A stretch of 64,000 nt of DNA from Bacteroidota bacterium (GTDB lineage: Bacteria > Bacteroidota > Bacteroidia > JACPRZ01): NCBI GenBank assembly GCA_016193485.1, contig JACPRZ010000007.1:62001-126000 (forward strand), written 5' to 3'. The position numbers and the translations under genes were made by a program. The notes beneath the pieces are model-generated. The model was not told the origin of the DNA, made no database searches, and saw only the letters and a program-made list of their open reading frames with translations. Positions 21,550-30,650 of the stretch are shown here, piece after piece. Numbering within the stretch: position 1 is the stretch's first letter; each line of letters opens with the position of its first letter.

Positions 21550-22029
21550 TTACCGCGGTTTCTCCAAAAAAAGCATTCTCCCGCATTTTTGGGAAATTTC
21601 CCTCCATTTTTCGGATACCTGAATTGCTGCGGCAGCGGCTTTGGGAATATTGTCAATTCCGGTGTCGCATAAATAATGCATTAATTCATTGAATGACGGA
21701 TTATGACCTACGATCATCACATTGCGATATTTTTCAGGTAATTTTTTTATTACATCTATCAAATCATCCGCGCTGTCGCAATAAATTTTTTCATCTGTAC
21801 TGACAATTCCAGGGAACCTTATTTCCCTTTGAACAATTTCTGCCGTCTGAAAAGCCCTTGCGGCAGGACTTGAAATTATGCAATCAGGCAAAGTAATATT
21901 ACTTTTAAGCCATTTGCCCAATTTTCCGGCATCACCGATTCCTTTTTTATTAAGTATCCGGTTAAAATCCCTGTCGGGTGTTGTTTTTTCTTCGGCTTTT
22001 GCATGCCGGACGAGAATAATTGTTTTCAT
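21550..22029 (-). CDS. sixA: SixA-like phosphohistidine phosphatase (histidine phosphatase superfamily)
   Basis: 159 residues. The catalytic LVRHAKAEE (RHxx motif, H9) is at the N-terminus, followed by LNKKGIGDAGKLGKWL, a second conserved stretch CIISSPAARAFQTAEIV, and a second catalytic histidine in MIVGHNPSFNELMHYL. The short length and absence of the extended insert fit SixA. Members remove phosphate from phosphohistidine or small molecules; the substrate is not known here. It is convergent with the basic-protein gene and has a perfect -7 box 6 nt upstream of its ATG. Confidence 0.87.
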   Translation of the reverse strand: MKTIILVRHAKAEEKTTPDRDFNRILNKKGIGDAGKLGKWLKSNITLPDCIISSPAARAFQTAEIVQREIRFPGIVSTDEKIYCDSADDLIDVIKKLPEKYRNVMIVGHNPSFNELMHYLCDTGIDNIPKAAAAAIQVSEKWREISQKCGRMLFLEKPR

Positions 22030-22034
22030 GTTGG

Positions 22035-22042
22035 CAAAAATA
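22035..22042 (-). promoter_or_regulatory. -7 promoter box of the sixA-like gene
   Basis: TATTTTTG on the reverse strand, immediately before the ATG at 22029. The spacing implies a nearly leaderless transcript. Confidence 0.45.
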
Positions 22043-22067
22043 CTGAAATTAGCAGGATCATTTTGAT

Positions 22068-22709
22068 ATGGAAAAATTCGTCCCCGCTCTTTCTTTTAAC
22101 CGGCTTACCGTTTATTTTGATGTTCTGATGCATACCTTTCTTCCTGAGAAGAAATTTAAGTCGGCATTGATTGAACAGGCAAATATTCAACCTGGCAACC
22201 GGATTCTTGACTTTGGCGCTGGTACTGCAACCCTTACAATGATGGCGAAACAACAACAACCTGGCGCTGATTTTTACGGTGTAGATGTTGATCCCGTGAT
22301 TACCGGCATCGCCATTGAAAAAATAAAGAAAGCCGGAATGTCAATTCAAATAGGTCTTTATGACGGGATAACACTCCCCTACCACGATGGATTTTTCGAC
22401 AAAGTGATTTCAAGTTTGACTTTTCATCATCTCACAACGGATCAGAAACATTTTTCCCTCAAAGAAATTCACCGTATTCTCAAACCGGGAGGGGAGTTGC
22501 ACATTGCCGATTGGGGAAGACCACAAAATTATCTAATGCGGCTGTTGTTTTATTTTGTTCAGATTTTTGACGGGTTCGGCAGGACAAGTGATAATGTGAA
22601 GGGGCTGCTGCCGGGATATATTGAACAGACGGGATTCAGGGAGGTCAAAGAATTACAACGATTCGCCACGATTGTCGGGACTCTGACTCTATATAAAGGA
22701 AATAAATAA
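22068..22709 (+). CDS. Class I SAM-dependent methyltransferase
   Basis: 213 residues. SAM motif I is RILDFGAGTATLTMMAK (about residue 45), followed by the acidic DFYGVDVDP, a motif II region F-F-D-K-V-I-S-S-L-T-F-H-H-L, and HRILKPGGELHIADWG. It resembles small-molecule (UbiE-like) methyltransferases; the substrate is unknown. It is divergent from the sixA-like gene (38-nt gap) and convergent with the subtilase, whose stop is only 6 nt away. Confidence 0.85.
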   Translation: MEKFVPALSFNRLTVYFDVLMHTFLPEKKFKSALIEQANIQPGNRILDFGAGTATLTMMAKQQQPGADFYGVDVDPVITGIAIEKIKKAGMSIQIGLYDGITLPYHDGFFDKVISSLTFHHLTTDQKHFSLKEIHRILKPGGELHIADWGRPQNYLMRLLFYFVQIFDGFGRTSDNVKGLLPGYIEQTGFREVKELQRFATIVGTLTLYKGNK

Positions 22710-22715
22710 TCTATT

Positions 22716-24668
22716 TTACTCTTTATCTGATATTTGTAATCCATAGAGGAATTTTTTTACTTCCGTCCTTCCGCCATAATTTACTCCGCCTGCATATACC
22801 CGCACAAAAAATATTCCCGGTGAAGAAATTTTAGGATGGATTTTATATATGTAAGCCCCTTTTTCCTGAACCCCTTTATTATACGTTGCAATTACCCTTC
22901 CGGGCACATCAATTATTTCAACGGAAACCAACCCTCTTTCGGGTAAATAATAATGTACATTTATCATTCCCGCTTCATCCAAAAAAATAAAAAAGTTTTT
23001 CCCCGTATTTTCACTTTGCGCATTTTCCAGATCGGCTCCACCGGCCAAAGCAGATTTTATTGCAGCAAATGCATTTACCCTCCCGTACCCGAGTTCTTCT
23101 GACCAACTGCCATATAATAAGTTAGAATTATAGGAATATCCTCCGGTCTTGTCGCAGGTTTCCGAAATTATCCTCCTTGCCTGAATAGCGGTAATATTTT
23201 TATTTGCTGAAATAATTAAAGCCATTACTCCGGCTGCATTGGGACAGGCGGCAGATGTTCCGTTAAAGGAAAGAAAATAATCACCACCGGAAAAACCCTT
23301 TACACCTTTAATATCGGTAGTTGCGATTCTTACACCAGGTGCGCTGATGTCAAGCCCGGTGCCATGGTTGCTTGCCCAGAAATTTTCCGGGGAACAGTCA
23401 TTGAATGTTTTTAACTCATCGCACATGGTTGTGGCGGCAACGGCAATGGTTGAAGGAAGCGAAGCGGGCCAGAGGACAAATGTATCCGGGCTGTTTCCTG
23501 CAGAGAACAGGGCGGGAAGCCCTTTGCCGCCCCTGCCGCTGTCGATGGCATTGTTCAGCGCATCATTTGAAAAAGCGGTATCAATTCCAAGTATGGTAAA
23601 CAATGAATCCGGAATTCCCCATGAATTACTAAGCACATCGGCACCGGCAACCTGCCACGCCCAGTTGATCCCGTCAGCCCCCCATTGATTAGTGGAATAA
23701 GGAACAATGGTACCGCCAAAATTTACATAATAAAAAATCCGCACCGGAATAATTTTGCATTTGTGCGCGATACCTGCAACTCCGATGGAATTATTGGCAA
23801 CCGCTCCGATAATTCCCGCACAACTCGTCCCATGCCCGTCTTCCGGGTAAGTTGTATTCGGGTAACCGTTGCTGTTATTTCCGGTTGCATCAAATCCCGG
23901 CAAAAGGTTTTCTATCAGGTCTGGTTGAAGAGTATCAACCCCTGAATCAAGCACCGCGACTTTAATAGTGGAATCACCGGCAGTTATTGTCCATGCGCTG
24001 TCCACATCCATATCGGCATCCGGAGTGCCGTTGTACTGCTGCGGTGAACCGGTATTTTCAATGGACCACTGCCTGTTGTAATACGGATCGTTTGCAGTGC
24101 AGGCATCAATGGTAAACATCATATTCGGGGAAGCGTACCTGAAAAATTTTGTTTCGCTGAAGTACTTTGCCATTTCACGGGCATTACCCCTTGAAAATTT
24201 ATCTGCCGATAAAATAAACACGCCAGGCATATATTCATATTCGCGCAGAATTTTCGTACGGGTTGCAACCGCCAGGGATTCCAGTTTGGAATAATCATCT
24301 TTCGAATATAACCGTACAAAAAATTCACCGAGAACGGCTGAAAATTGGCCACCTGATGTGGTTATAAGCGGATTGGCAAACAGCACCTCATCATATTTTT
24401 CCAACTCACGGATAATTTCATCAACCTGACTTTCCAAAAAATTATTTTCCTTAAAGAGAGCCAGGGAAACACCCGGCAGCAATGCATTATCTTTTTCGTC
24501 CGATAAACGCAATTGGTTGTGATTTTTAACTATCCGCTGCTGTTGCCCGAAAGCAGCGCCTTCCCTGAATTTAATGATTATTCCTGCAGGGTTGGTTTTC
24601 GGCTGGGAAACGGTGATCCCTGACCGGGAAACAAGAATCACCAGGAGAAGCAATGCAATTTTGTACAT
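22716..24668 (-). CDS. Secreted S8-family serine peptidase (subtilase) with T9SS-type C-terminal domain
   Basis: 650 residues: signal peptide (about 1-21), a propeptide-like region to about 190, then a subtilisin domain with the triad D241 (VLDSGVD), H279 (DGHGTSCAGI) and S472 (NGTSAACPNAAG), and the oxyanion Asn in FSAGN (about 392). The last about 90 residues form a beta-rich domain with V-S-V-E-I-I-D and G-I-F-F-V-R-V, typical of T9SS type A tails, so the enzyme is probably exported and anchored or released at the surface. The transcript may carry a long leader containing a repeat half-copy. Confidence 0.92.
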   Translation of the reverse strand: MYKIALLLLVILVSRSGITVSQPKTNPAGIIIKFREGAAFGQQQRIVKNHNQLRLSDEKDNALLPGVSLALFKENNFLESQVDEIIRELEKYDEVLFANPLITTSGGQFSAVLGEFFVRLYSKDDYSKLESLAVATRTKILREYEYMPGVFILSADKFSRGNAREMAKYFSETKFFRYASPNMMFTIDACTANDPYYNRQWSIENTGSPQQYNGTPDADMDVDSAWTITAGDSTIKVAVLDSGVDTLQPDLIENLLPGFDATGNNSNGYPNTTYPEDGHGTSCAGIIGAVANNSIGVAGIAHKCKIIPVRIFYYVNFGGTIVPYSTNQWGADGINWAWQVAGADVLSNSWGIPDSLFTILGIDTAFSNDALNNAIDSGRGGKGLPALFSAGNSPDTFVLWPASLPSTIAVAATTMCDELKTFNDCSPENFWASNHGTGLDISAPGVRIATTDIKGVKGFSGGDYFLSFNGTSAACPNAAGVMALIISANKNITAIQARRIISETCDKTGGYSYNSNLLYGSWSEELGYGRVNAFAAIKSALAGGADLENAQSENTGKNFFIFLDEAGMINVHYYLPERGLVSVEIIDVPGRVIATYNKGVQEKGAYIYKIHPKISSPGIFFVRVYAGGVNYGGRTEVKKFLYGLQISDKE

Positions 24669-24716
24669 TTCAGTAATTGTAATTATAGATGAAACGCGAT
24701 AAAAAATACATTGTCT

Positions 24717-24778
24717 CCCCGCAGATGCTGGGCAAAGTAGTTATTTTCTTAGCGTTCTTGGCGACTTTGCGAGAAATT
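24717..24778. repeat. Degenerate repeat element: CCCGCAGAT start and CGCAAAG-type inverted arm
   Basis: 24717-24727 reads CCCCGCAGATG, like the start of the 31667 element. 24748-24778 is the inverted arm of the CGCAAAG family (ends CGACTTTGCGAGAAATT). It occupies the 213-nt gap upstream of the subtilase. Confidence 0.6.
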
Positions 24779-24823
24779 AAAATGTACAAATTTATCCCGT
24801 TTGCTGTATATCTGTATTAGCGA

Positions 24824-24831
24824 CAAAAGTA
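24824..24831 (-). promoter_or_regulatory. Candidate -7 promoter box of the subtilase gene
   Basis: TACTTTTG on the reverse strand, a perfect TAnnTTTG, 155 nt before the start. A second match (TAAATTTG, 24786-24793) is closer. Confidence 0.4.
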
Positions 24832-24881
24832 GAATATTTTTTTCTTTAGCGTAAGCCGGATTTCAGGCGAAGTTTTTCAAT

Positions 24882-26405
24882 CTAATCCTGCGGGAAGCCC
24901 TCTGTCATCATATTTCTCTTCAATTTCCTGTAGGCAAGGTATTCCGGTAAATTCCATGAGAGGAAACTTTTAGACTCCCATTCTTTCCTGAATTTAATCT
25001 TTCTTTCACTGATAATATTATGGTAATTTTCCGGGGTCATATATATTTGTTCAAATGGAAATTTATATTTCTGGATAGCATCAATCCGGTGGAGTTCAGG
25101 CAGTGATTTATCCAGGTGTGGCAGGGTGTGATCCGGAAGGGTCGAAAGATAATCGAGATGGAGGAAGGATCTGTGGGCATGATTGAAATTGTACCGGGCT
25201 ATGACTGTTGACCAATCTATCGCTGCACTTATCATCAATGTAACAAGAAGTGAGACAATATTGGTTCTGATCAGGTAAAAAACCGATTTTTTTCCATACA
25301 CCTTGATAAAAACAGAAAATAATCCATATACCGTAAGTACAAGGAAGATTATTACGCCAATCCTTTTATAGGCGAGAGCGAAATAATAGATGTACCAGTA
25401 ATTACGGATGCCGACCGATAATGCAAGGACCAGGTTTTGGGTGATCCAGATATAACTCATATACCTGAGCCACCTGTTGCCGGAATAAAAATTCAGATTT
25501 CCACGGAAAAACCAGAGAACAATGGCGATCGAAATAAGTATTGAGAGTATCAGCAGGTATGTGCCTTCATAAACGAATTGCTTTAAATACTGACCTTCCC
25601 ATCTAAAATTCAGCCAGACAAACCGGATATCCATCACGTTTAGAAGCAGCAATAATAAATTAAGAATCGTTAAAAGGAAAATCCCTGCGTGCGATTCCTC
25701 TTTCAATGCAGTCATTGAAAATATTCCGGATTTGACTTTTTTGTTTCTTGTCAACTGATCGTCAGAATGCAAATCAGCATCGATTACCTGGGAGTCACCG
25801 GTTCTCAGCAACAAAAATCCTGAGATAAATATGCCGATGAGAAAAGTTAGGATGATCAAAAAATCGAATTCATTAAAAATATATTTAATTTCTTTGACAA
25901 TCCTGTAAACCATGTTATCAAAAAGAGGATTGGATTCTTTGTAAATGATAATGAAAAAAATGATTATAATGGCAGGAATTAAAAAAATCCTGGCTCTCAA
26001 TATGTAAAATTCTGTTTTCCTGCCATTCAGGTCAATACCTGTAATACTAGACCATAACCGGAAAACAGCATTGACAAGATTGGTAATGGACAGTGACAAT
26101 GAAGTGGCAAGGGACTTTGCATCCGGGTAAATAAGAACGCCTGTGAAGATAAAAAGTACAAGGAGGTTGACATTAAATGAAAAGCAAGAATTGGTAATAA
26201 TGGTAAAAAGAGATGTCCAGATAAGGCCAAATCCTAAAAGACGGGAATATTTTTTGTCAACAGGAAATTCTTTTGTGACTACCAACCGGTATAAGAAAAG
26301 AAATTCAAAAATCAGCAAATTAATACCTGGCGCTTGGCGGTGAAATAAGAGAGTAAAGATTATTGCGAAAAGAAAAACAATTGTAATTTTTTTTACCTTT
26401 TTCAA
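24882..26405 (-). CDS. Polytopic membrane protein, DUF4173/DUF4153-like
   Basis: 507 residues with about 11-12 hydrophobic segments and a soluble C-terminal about 110 residues. The segment LNVMDIRFVWLNFRWEGQYLKQF and the polar loop V-Y-E-G-T-Y-L-L-I resemble DUF4173-type proteins of Bacteroidota, whose function is unknown. The first codon appears to be TTG (26403-26405), giving MKKVKKITIVFLF; no better ATG is available near the N-terminus. The C-terminal part carries several His/Tyr/Arg-rich motifs (YNFNHAHRSFLHLDYL). It is divergent from nuoA. Confidence 0.75.
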   Translation of the reverse strand: MKKVKKITIVFLFAIIFTLLFHRQAPGINLLIFEFLFLYRLVVTKEFPVDKKYSRLLGFGLIWTSLFTIITNSCFSFNVNLLVLFIFTGVLIYPDAKSLATSLSLSITNLVNAVFRLWSSITGIDLNGRKTEFYILRARIFLIPAIIIIFFIIIYKESNPLFDNMVYRIVKEIKYIFNEFDFLIILTFLIGIFISGFLLLRTGDSQVIDADLHSDDQLTRNKKVKSGIFSMTALKEESHAGIFLLTILNLLLLLLNVMDIRFVWLNFRWEGQYLKQFVYEGTYLLILSILISIAIVLWFFRGNLNFYSGNRWLRYMSYIWITQNLVLALSVGIRNYWYIYYFALAYKRIGVIIFLVLTVYGLFSVFIKVYGKKSVFYLIRTNIVSLLVTLMISAAIDWSTVIARYNFNHAHRSFLHLDYLSTLPDHTLPHLDKSLPELHRIDAIQKYKFPFEQIYMTPENYHNIISERKIKFRKEWESKSFLSWNLPEYLAYRKLKRNMMTEGFPQD

Positions 26406-26514
26406 TGGTATCGTATTAACCGCTAATAAGAACGGCAGAAACCTTAAATTAGTATTCCAACGTCAATCAAGTAATACCCTGACAAATATCATTTTCCGCC
26501 TTTATCCACCCGCT

Positions 26515-26522
26515 TACCTTTA
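26515..26522 (+). promoter_or_regulatory. Candidate -7 box upstream of nuoA
   Basis: TACCTTTA differs from TAnnTTTG at the last base and lies 75 nt before the nuoA ATG, just upstream of a 7-nt array. Weak evidence. Confidence 0.35.
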
Positions 26523-26545
26523 ACCGCTTTTTTAAATTACTGTTT

Positions 26546-26594
26546 ATTGAACATTGTGCATTGCTCTTTGCGCACTGCACACTGAACACTGATT
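26546..26594. repeat. 7-nt-period array immediately before nuoA
   Basis: Seven consecutive 7-nt units of the form (A/T)(T/C)TGNNC, from ATTGAAC to ACTGATT, end 3 nt before the nuoA start codon and so occupy the ribosome-binding region. Confidence 0.65.
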
Positions 26595-26597
26595 ACA

Positions 26598-26948
26598 ATG
26601 GGTACTGAATCCTTACTCGTCCTTTTCTTTGCCGGCCTCTTTTTTGCAGGCGCTGCCCTCATCGTTTCCGCACTTATTCATCCCACCTCAAAAAACCCGC
26701 AAAAAAAAGAACCTTATGAGTGCGGCATCCAGACCATAGGCACATCAAAAATTCAATTCAAGATCGGTTACTATCTTTTCGCCCTTATCTTCCTTCTCTT
26801 TGATGTAGAACTTATTTTTCTTTACCCCTGGGCGGTAGCGATAAAGGACTTCGGAGTGATTGCTTTTATTGAGATGTTTATTTTTCTTGTAATCCTTTTG
26901 CTCGGATTGGTTTACGCATGGAAAAAAGGTGCGTTAAAATGGGTGTAG
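26598..26948 (+). CDS. nuoA: NADH-quinone oxidoreductase (complex I) subunit A
   Basis: 116 residues, three hydrophobic segments, with the conserved loop [17 protein letters not shown] (YECG) and the third-helix region [15 protein letters not shown]. It is part of the membrane arm next to the quinone site. First gene of the nuo operon; nuoB follows after 3 nt. Start ATG directly after a 7-nt repeat array. Confidence 0.97.
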   Translation: MGTESLLVLFFAGLFFAGAALIVSALIHPTSKNPQKKEPYECGIQTIGTSKIQFKIGYYLFALIFLLFDVELIFLYPWAVAIKDFGVIAFIEMFIFLVILLLGLVYAWKKGALKWV

Positions 26949-26951
26949 CAA

Positions 26952-27479
26952 ATGCCTAATCCAACCGCCATACCGCCTTCGTTTCCCGGGATGATTGAAA
27001 AATTACCTGGAGGTAACCTCGTTTTAACTGCATTGGATTCGGTCCTTAACTGGTCGCGTGCCAATTCATTGTGGCCCCTGACCTTTGGAACGAGTTGTTG
27101 CGCCATTGAGATGATGTCGGCTGCATCTGCCCGCCATGACTGGTCGCGGTTCGGATTTGAGGTGGCACGGGCAACCCCCCGCCAGGCCGACCTTATTATT
27201 GTAGCGGGCACGATTGTTTACAGGATGGCTCCGGCACTGAAACGGCTTTATGACCAGATGGCTGAACCAAAGCATGTTATCGCCATGGGATCCTGCGCCA
27301 TTTCGGGCGGACCGTTTTTTTACGATACCTATTCAGTGGTTAAAGGCGTTGACCATATCATCCCCGTTGATATTTATGTTCCCGGCTGCCCCCCCCGGCC
27401 CGAAGCGCTGCTTGATGCGATGATGGCGTTGCAGAAAAAGATCAAACAAACAAAAAATTTTTCCCGGAATGGACGCTGA
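26952..27479 (+). CDS. nuoB: Complex I subunit B (carries Fe-S cluster N2)
   Basis: 175 residues. The N2 cluster ligands are all present: C49-C50 (TSCCAIEMM), C115 (MGSCAISGG) and C146 ([11 protein letters not shown]). N2 hands electrons to quinone. Normal length. The Pro-Pro pair after C146 is coded by a run of eight C (27389-27396). The stop overlaps nuoC by 11 nt. Confidence 0.98.
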   Translation: MPNPTAIPPSFPGMIEKLPGGNLVLTALDSVLNWSRANSLWPLTFGTSCCAIEMMSAASARHDWSRFGFEVARATPRQADLIIVAGTIVYRMAPALKRLYDQMAEPKHVIAMGSCAISGGPFFYDTYSVVKGVDHIIPVDIYVPGCPPRPEALLDAMMALQKKIKQTKNFSRNGR

Positions 27480-27930
27480 GAATATGAAACAACGAATTTC
27501 ATCGGCTGCACCCGCTGCATCTTTTGAAGTTGATAAAGAATTCCTCTATGTAATTATTCCAGCGGATAATTTATTCACGTTAATTAAAACCCTGAAAACT
27601 GATCCTGATCTTTCTTTTAACCATCTTTCGTGCCTGACCTGCATTGACCGGAACCCGGAATTTTATATGATTTATATCCTGCAATCGTTTGAAAAAAAAC
27701 ATGAAATAGTTGTCAAAGCAAAAATATCCGGCCGGAGTAACCCGGCAATTGAAAGTGTTTCTTCCCTGTGGAGCGGTGCTGAACTCCTCGAACGGGAAGT
27801 GTTTGATTTTTTTGGAATAAAATTCAACAACCACCCTGACCTCAGAAGATTATTCCTCGCAGATGACTGGAATGGTTTTCCGCTCAGGAAGGATTATGCG
27901 GATGAAGTAAATATTGAGAACAGAAATTAA
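27469..27930 (+). CDS. nuoC: Complex I subunit C
   Basis: 153 residues of the 30-kDa/NuoC family of the peripheral arm. The signature is in the second half: [21 protein letters not shown] and G-F-P-L-R-K-D-Y. It is separate from nuoD, unlike the fused nuoCD of E. coli. The ATG at 27469 overlaps nuoB; another ATG at 27484 is also possible. The stop directly abuts nuoD. Confidence 0.95.
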   Translation: MDAENMKQRISSAAPAASFEVDKEFLYVIIPADNLFTLIKTLKTDPDLSFNHLSCLTCIDRNPEFYMIYILQSFEKKHEIVVKAKISGRSNPAIESVSSLWSGAELLEREVFDFFGIKFNNHPDLRRLFLADDWNGFPLRKDYADEVNIENRN

Positions 27931-29076
27931 ATGGAACAGGTTCAAAATATCGTATCAGACCGGGAACTTCAGGGTAGCAACCTTCAAACCCAGGAGTATT
28001 TTATCAACGTTGGTCCCCAGCATCCGTCCACCCACGGTGTTTTGCATCTGAAAATAAAACTCGATGGTGAAATTATTGAAGATGTTGATCCGATCCTCGG
28101 GTATATTCACCGGTCGGTCGAAAAGATGTGTGAGAAACTTTCCTACAGGCAGATTATTCCTATTACCAGCCGTATGGATTACCTTTCCGCGCACATCAAC
28201 AACCAGGCCGTTGCGCTCGCAGTTGAAAAGGCGATGGCGGTTGAGGTTCCCCCCCGTGCACGCGCCATCCGTATTCTCATGGCCGAACTTACCCGCATTG
28301 GCTCTCACCAGTTATGGTGGGGCGTGATGGGAATGGACCTTGGCGCGCTTACCCCTTTCTTCTGGGGATTCCGGGACAGGGAGATGATAACTGAAATGTT
28401 TGAAGAAACATGCGGCACCCGGCTTACCATGAACTACATAATACCAGGGGGGGTAGCAACTGATGTACATCCTGATTTTATCGGGAAAGTAAAAAACTAT
28501 ATCCGGCATCTCAGGAAAAAACTTCCTGAATACGATGAAATTCTCACCGGCAACCGGATTTTTATTGAACGCACACGCGGAGTAGGTTACTTATCGCCTG
28601 AAGAGGCCGTTTCGTTTGGCTGCACGGGACCTACGGCACGCGGCTCCGGGGTTTCATGCGATATCCGAAAATGGCACTCCTATGACGGTTATGATAAACT
28701 TGATTTTAACGAAGTGCTGTTTAACGAAGGTGATAACCTTGCAAGATACAAAGTAAGAATAAAGGAGATATGGGAGTCATTGCGGATTATTGAACAGGTT
28801 GTGGAAAATTTTCCTGAAGGAGAAGTGATGGGAAAAATGAAGAAGGTGATTAAATTACCAAAAGGTGAATTTTACCAGCGGGTTGAAACCGCACGCGGAG
28901 AACTTGGCGTTTATATTGTGAGCGATGGGGGTAATACTCCCTACCGCATTAAATTCCGCTCACCTAATTTCTCCAACCTTTCGGTACTGAAGAAAATTGT
29001 TGTCGGCTCTAAAATTGCCGATATGGTGGCAACGATGTCAACACTTGATCTTGTAATACCGGATATTGACCGATGA
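27931..29076 (+). CDS. nuoD: Complex I subunit D (49-kDa, quinone-site subunit)
   Basis: 381 residues. The family marks are NVGPQHPSTHGVLHLKIKLDGE (here PQHPSTHGVL), GYIHRSVEKMCE, MDYLSAHINNQA and, at the end, D-L-V-I-P-D-I-D-R. It forms the quinone pocket with NuoB. The start abuts the nuoC stop without a gap, and its stop overlaps nuoH by 4 nt (ATGA), indicating translational coupling. Confidence 0.98.
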   Translation: MEQVQNIVSDRELQGSNLQTQEYFINVGPQHPSTHGVLHLKIKLDGEIIEDVDPILGYIHRSVEKMCEKLSYRQIIPITSRMDYLSAHINNQAVALAVEKAMAVEVPPRARAIRILMAELTRIGSHQLWWGVMGMDLGALTPFFWGFRDREMITEMFEETCGTRLTMNYIIPGGVATDVHPDFIGKVKNYIRHLRKKLPEYDEILTGNRIFIERTRGVGYLSPEEAVSFGCTGPTARGSGVSCDIRKWHSYDGYDKLDFNEVLFNEGDNLARYKVRIKEIWESLRIIEQVVENFPEGEVMGKMKKVIKLPKGEFYQRVETARGELGVYIVSDGGNTPYRIKFRSPNFSNLSVLKKIVVGSKIADMVATMSTLDLVIPDIDR

Positions 29077-30077
29077 TAATAACCGCCCTCATAATCGCCA
29101 TTTCCGTCATCACCCTGTTTGCCGTACTCGGGCTTGTCTTAGTTTACATGGAACGGAAAGTGGCTGCTTTCATGCAGATACGCTTGGGCCCGATGCGCGT
29201 GGGTCCATGGGGAATCGCGCAGACGCTTGCCGATACCGTTAAATTGATCTCAAAGGAAGATATTATTCCCAATGGCGCAGACAAGTTTCTCTTTAATCTT
29301 GCGCCTCTCATGGTGACTGTCATCGCAACCCTGGCGCTGGCACCGCTACCCTTCAGCGACAAATGGATAATATGGGATTCAAACGTTGGCGTTTTTTATG
29401 TTGCCGCTATATCTTCGCTCACGGTCATCAGCATCCTGACGGGCGGCTGGGCGAGCAACAATAAATATTCCCTGATCGGAGCCATGCGCAGCGGGGCGCA
29501 GATAGTAAGTTATGAACTTTCGGTGGGACTTTCACTTGTTGCCATGGTTCTTTTATCTGGCAGTTTATCATTCTCCGATATCGTGATGACGCAGCAGGAT
29601 GCCTGGTGGATTTTCAAAGGCCATCTGCCTGCATGGATCGCATTCATGGTTTTCATCATCGCCAGCACTGCCGAACTGAACCGCAACCCGTTCGACCTTC
29701 CCGAAGCCGAATCGGAACTGACGGCCGGGTTCCACACCGAATATTCCGGGATGAAATTCGCGCTTTTCATGCTTTCCGAATATATAAATATGTTCATCGT
29801 TTCGGCTGTCGCTGCCACCCTTTTCCTCGGTGGATGGATGCCCCTCCATTTCGGACAGGATAATTTTTTCAACCATATAATGGATTATATCCCCCCCCTT
29901 GTCTGGTTTGCCGGTAAGGTTTTTTTCATTATTTTTCTGATCATGTGGTTCCGGTGGACTTTTCCGCGGTTACGGATTGATCAGTTGCTCACCCTTGAAT
30001 GGAAATATTTATTGCCGATCAGTTTGATTAATGTGCTCGCAGCGGCATGGATAACCGTTACGGGCTGGCATTTTTAA
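29073..30077 (+). CDS. nuoH: Complex I subunit H
   Basis: 334 residues, about eight membrane segments. Family signatures are YMERKVAAFMQIRLGPMRVGPWG (start: YMERKVAAFMQ), L-I-S-K-E-D, and NRNPFDLPEAESELTAGFHTEYSGM (core: FDLPEAESEL). It connects the membrane arm to the quinone channel. A 102-nt gap carrying an inverted 7-nt array separates it from nuoI, though the upstream genes are tightly coupled. Confidence 0.98.
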   Translation: MIITALIIAISVITLFAVLGLVLVYMERKVAAFMQIRLGPMRVGPWGIAQTLADTVKLISKEDIIPNGADKFLFNLAPLMVTVIATLALAPLPFSDKWIIWDSNVGVFYVAAISSLTVISILTGGWASNNKYSLIGAMRSGAQIVSYELSVGLSLVAMVLLSGSLSFSDIVMTQQDAWWIFKGHLPAWIAFMVFIIASTAELNRNPFDLPEAESELTAGFHTEYSGMKFALFMLSEYINMFIVSAVAATLFLGGWMPLHFGQDNFFNHIMDYIPPLVWFAGKVFFIIFLIMWFRWTFPRLRIDQLLTLEWKYLLPISLINVLAAAWITVTGWHF

Positions 30078-30078
30078 C

Positions 30079-30172
30079 ATTGCGGATTTCGAATTGCGAA
30101 TTGCGGATTTGGAATTACAGAATTTCAATTCGCAATTTTGACAATCCGAAATCCGAAATATTCTTTTTCACC
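30079..30172. repeat. Inverted 7-nt arrays between nuoH and nuoI, ATTTCGG family
   Basis: On the left, six units of the type ATTGCGG, ATTTCGA, ATTGCGA run in 7-nt steps. From about 30125 the motif continues inverted (TTCGCAA, TCCGAAA twice). The whole can form a long imperfect hairpin. Same unit family as the gaps in the ribosomal operon. Confidence 0.75.
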
Positions 30173-30179
30173 TGATAGT

Positions 30180-30647
30180 ATGTCATATATTGAAAATATT
30201 TTAAGTACAAGCGTATCTCTCCTTAAAGGAATGAAGATGACTGGGTATTATTTTTCTCATCCGAAGGAAATTTACACGCGTCAATATCCCGAAAACCGGA
30301 AAACGCTGAAATTACCTGAACGGTTCCGTGCCGAATTAACCATGCCGCATGATGAATTCAACCGCCACCGCTGTTCCGGCTGTACTGCCTGCGAGATTGC
30401 ATGTCCCAACGGCACCATTAAGGTTCTTACCTATATGGAGACAACTCCCGATAACAAAAAGAAAAAACGGCTCGATACTTTTATTTACCGGCTATCCATG
30501 TGTACTTTTTGCAACCTATGCGTGGATTCCTGCCCGAGCGATGCCATTAAATTCAACCAGCATTTTGAACATTCGGTCACTGAAAGAAAGCAACTGACAA
30601 AAGTACTGAACCGGCAGGGTTCAACCGTAACGGATGAACTGAAATAG
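30180..30647 (+). CDS. nuoI: Complex I subunit I (two [4Fe-4S] clusters)
   Basis: 155 residues from the ATG at 30180; a more upstream TTG lies inside the repeat array and is rejected. Ligands are C65, C68, C71, C75 (CSGCTACEIACP) and C108, C111, C114, C118 (CTFCNLCVDSCP), the N6a/N6b clusters that link the input side to N2. An N-terminal amphipathic region and GYYFSHPKEIYTRQYPE fit the family. In a complex without NuoEFG this subunit would be near the electron entry point. Confidence 0.97.
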   Translation: MSYIENILSTSVSLLKGMKMTGYYFSHPKEIYTRQYPENRKTLKLPERFRAELTMPHDEFNRHRCSGCTACEIACPNGTIKVLTYMETTPDNKKKKRLDTFIYRLSMCTFCNLCVDSCPSDAIKFNQHFEHSVTERKQLTKVLNRQGSTVTDELK

Positions 30648-30650
30648 AAA

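Noticed and set aside
30138-30179. TTG start extending nuoI upstream
   Set aside because: The added residues are coded by the repeat array and are not conserved; ATG at 30180 fits the family.
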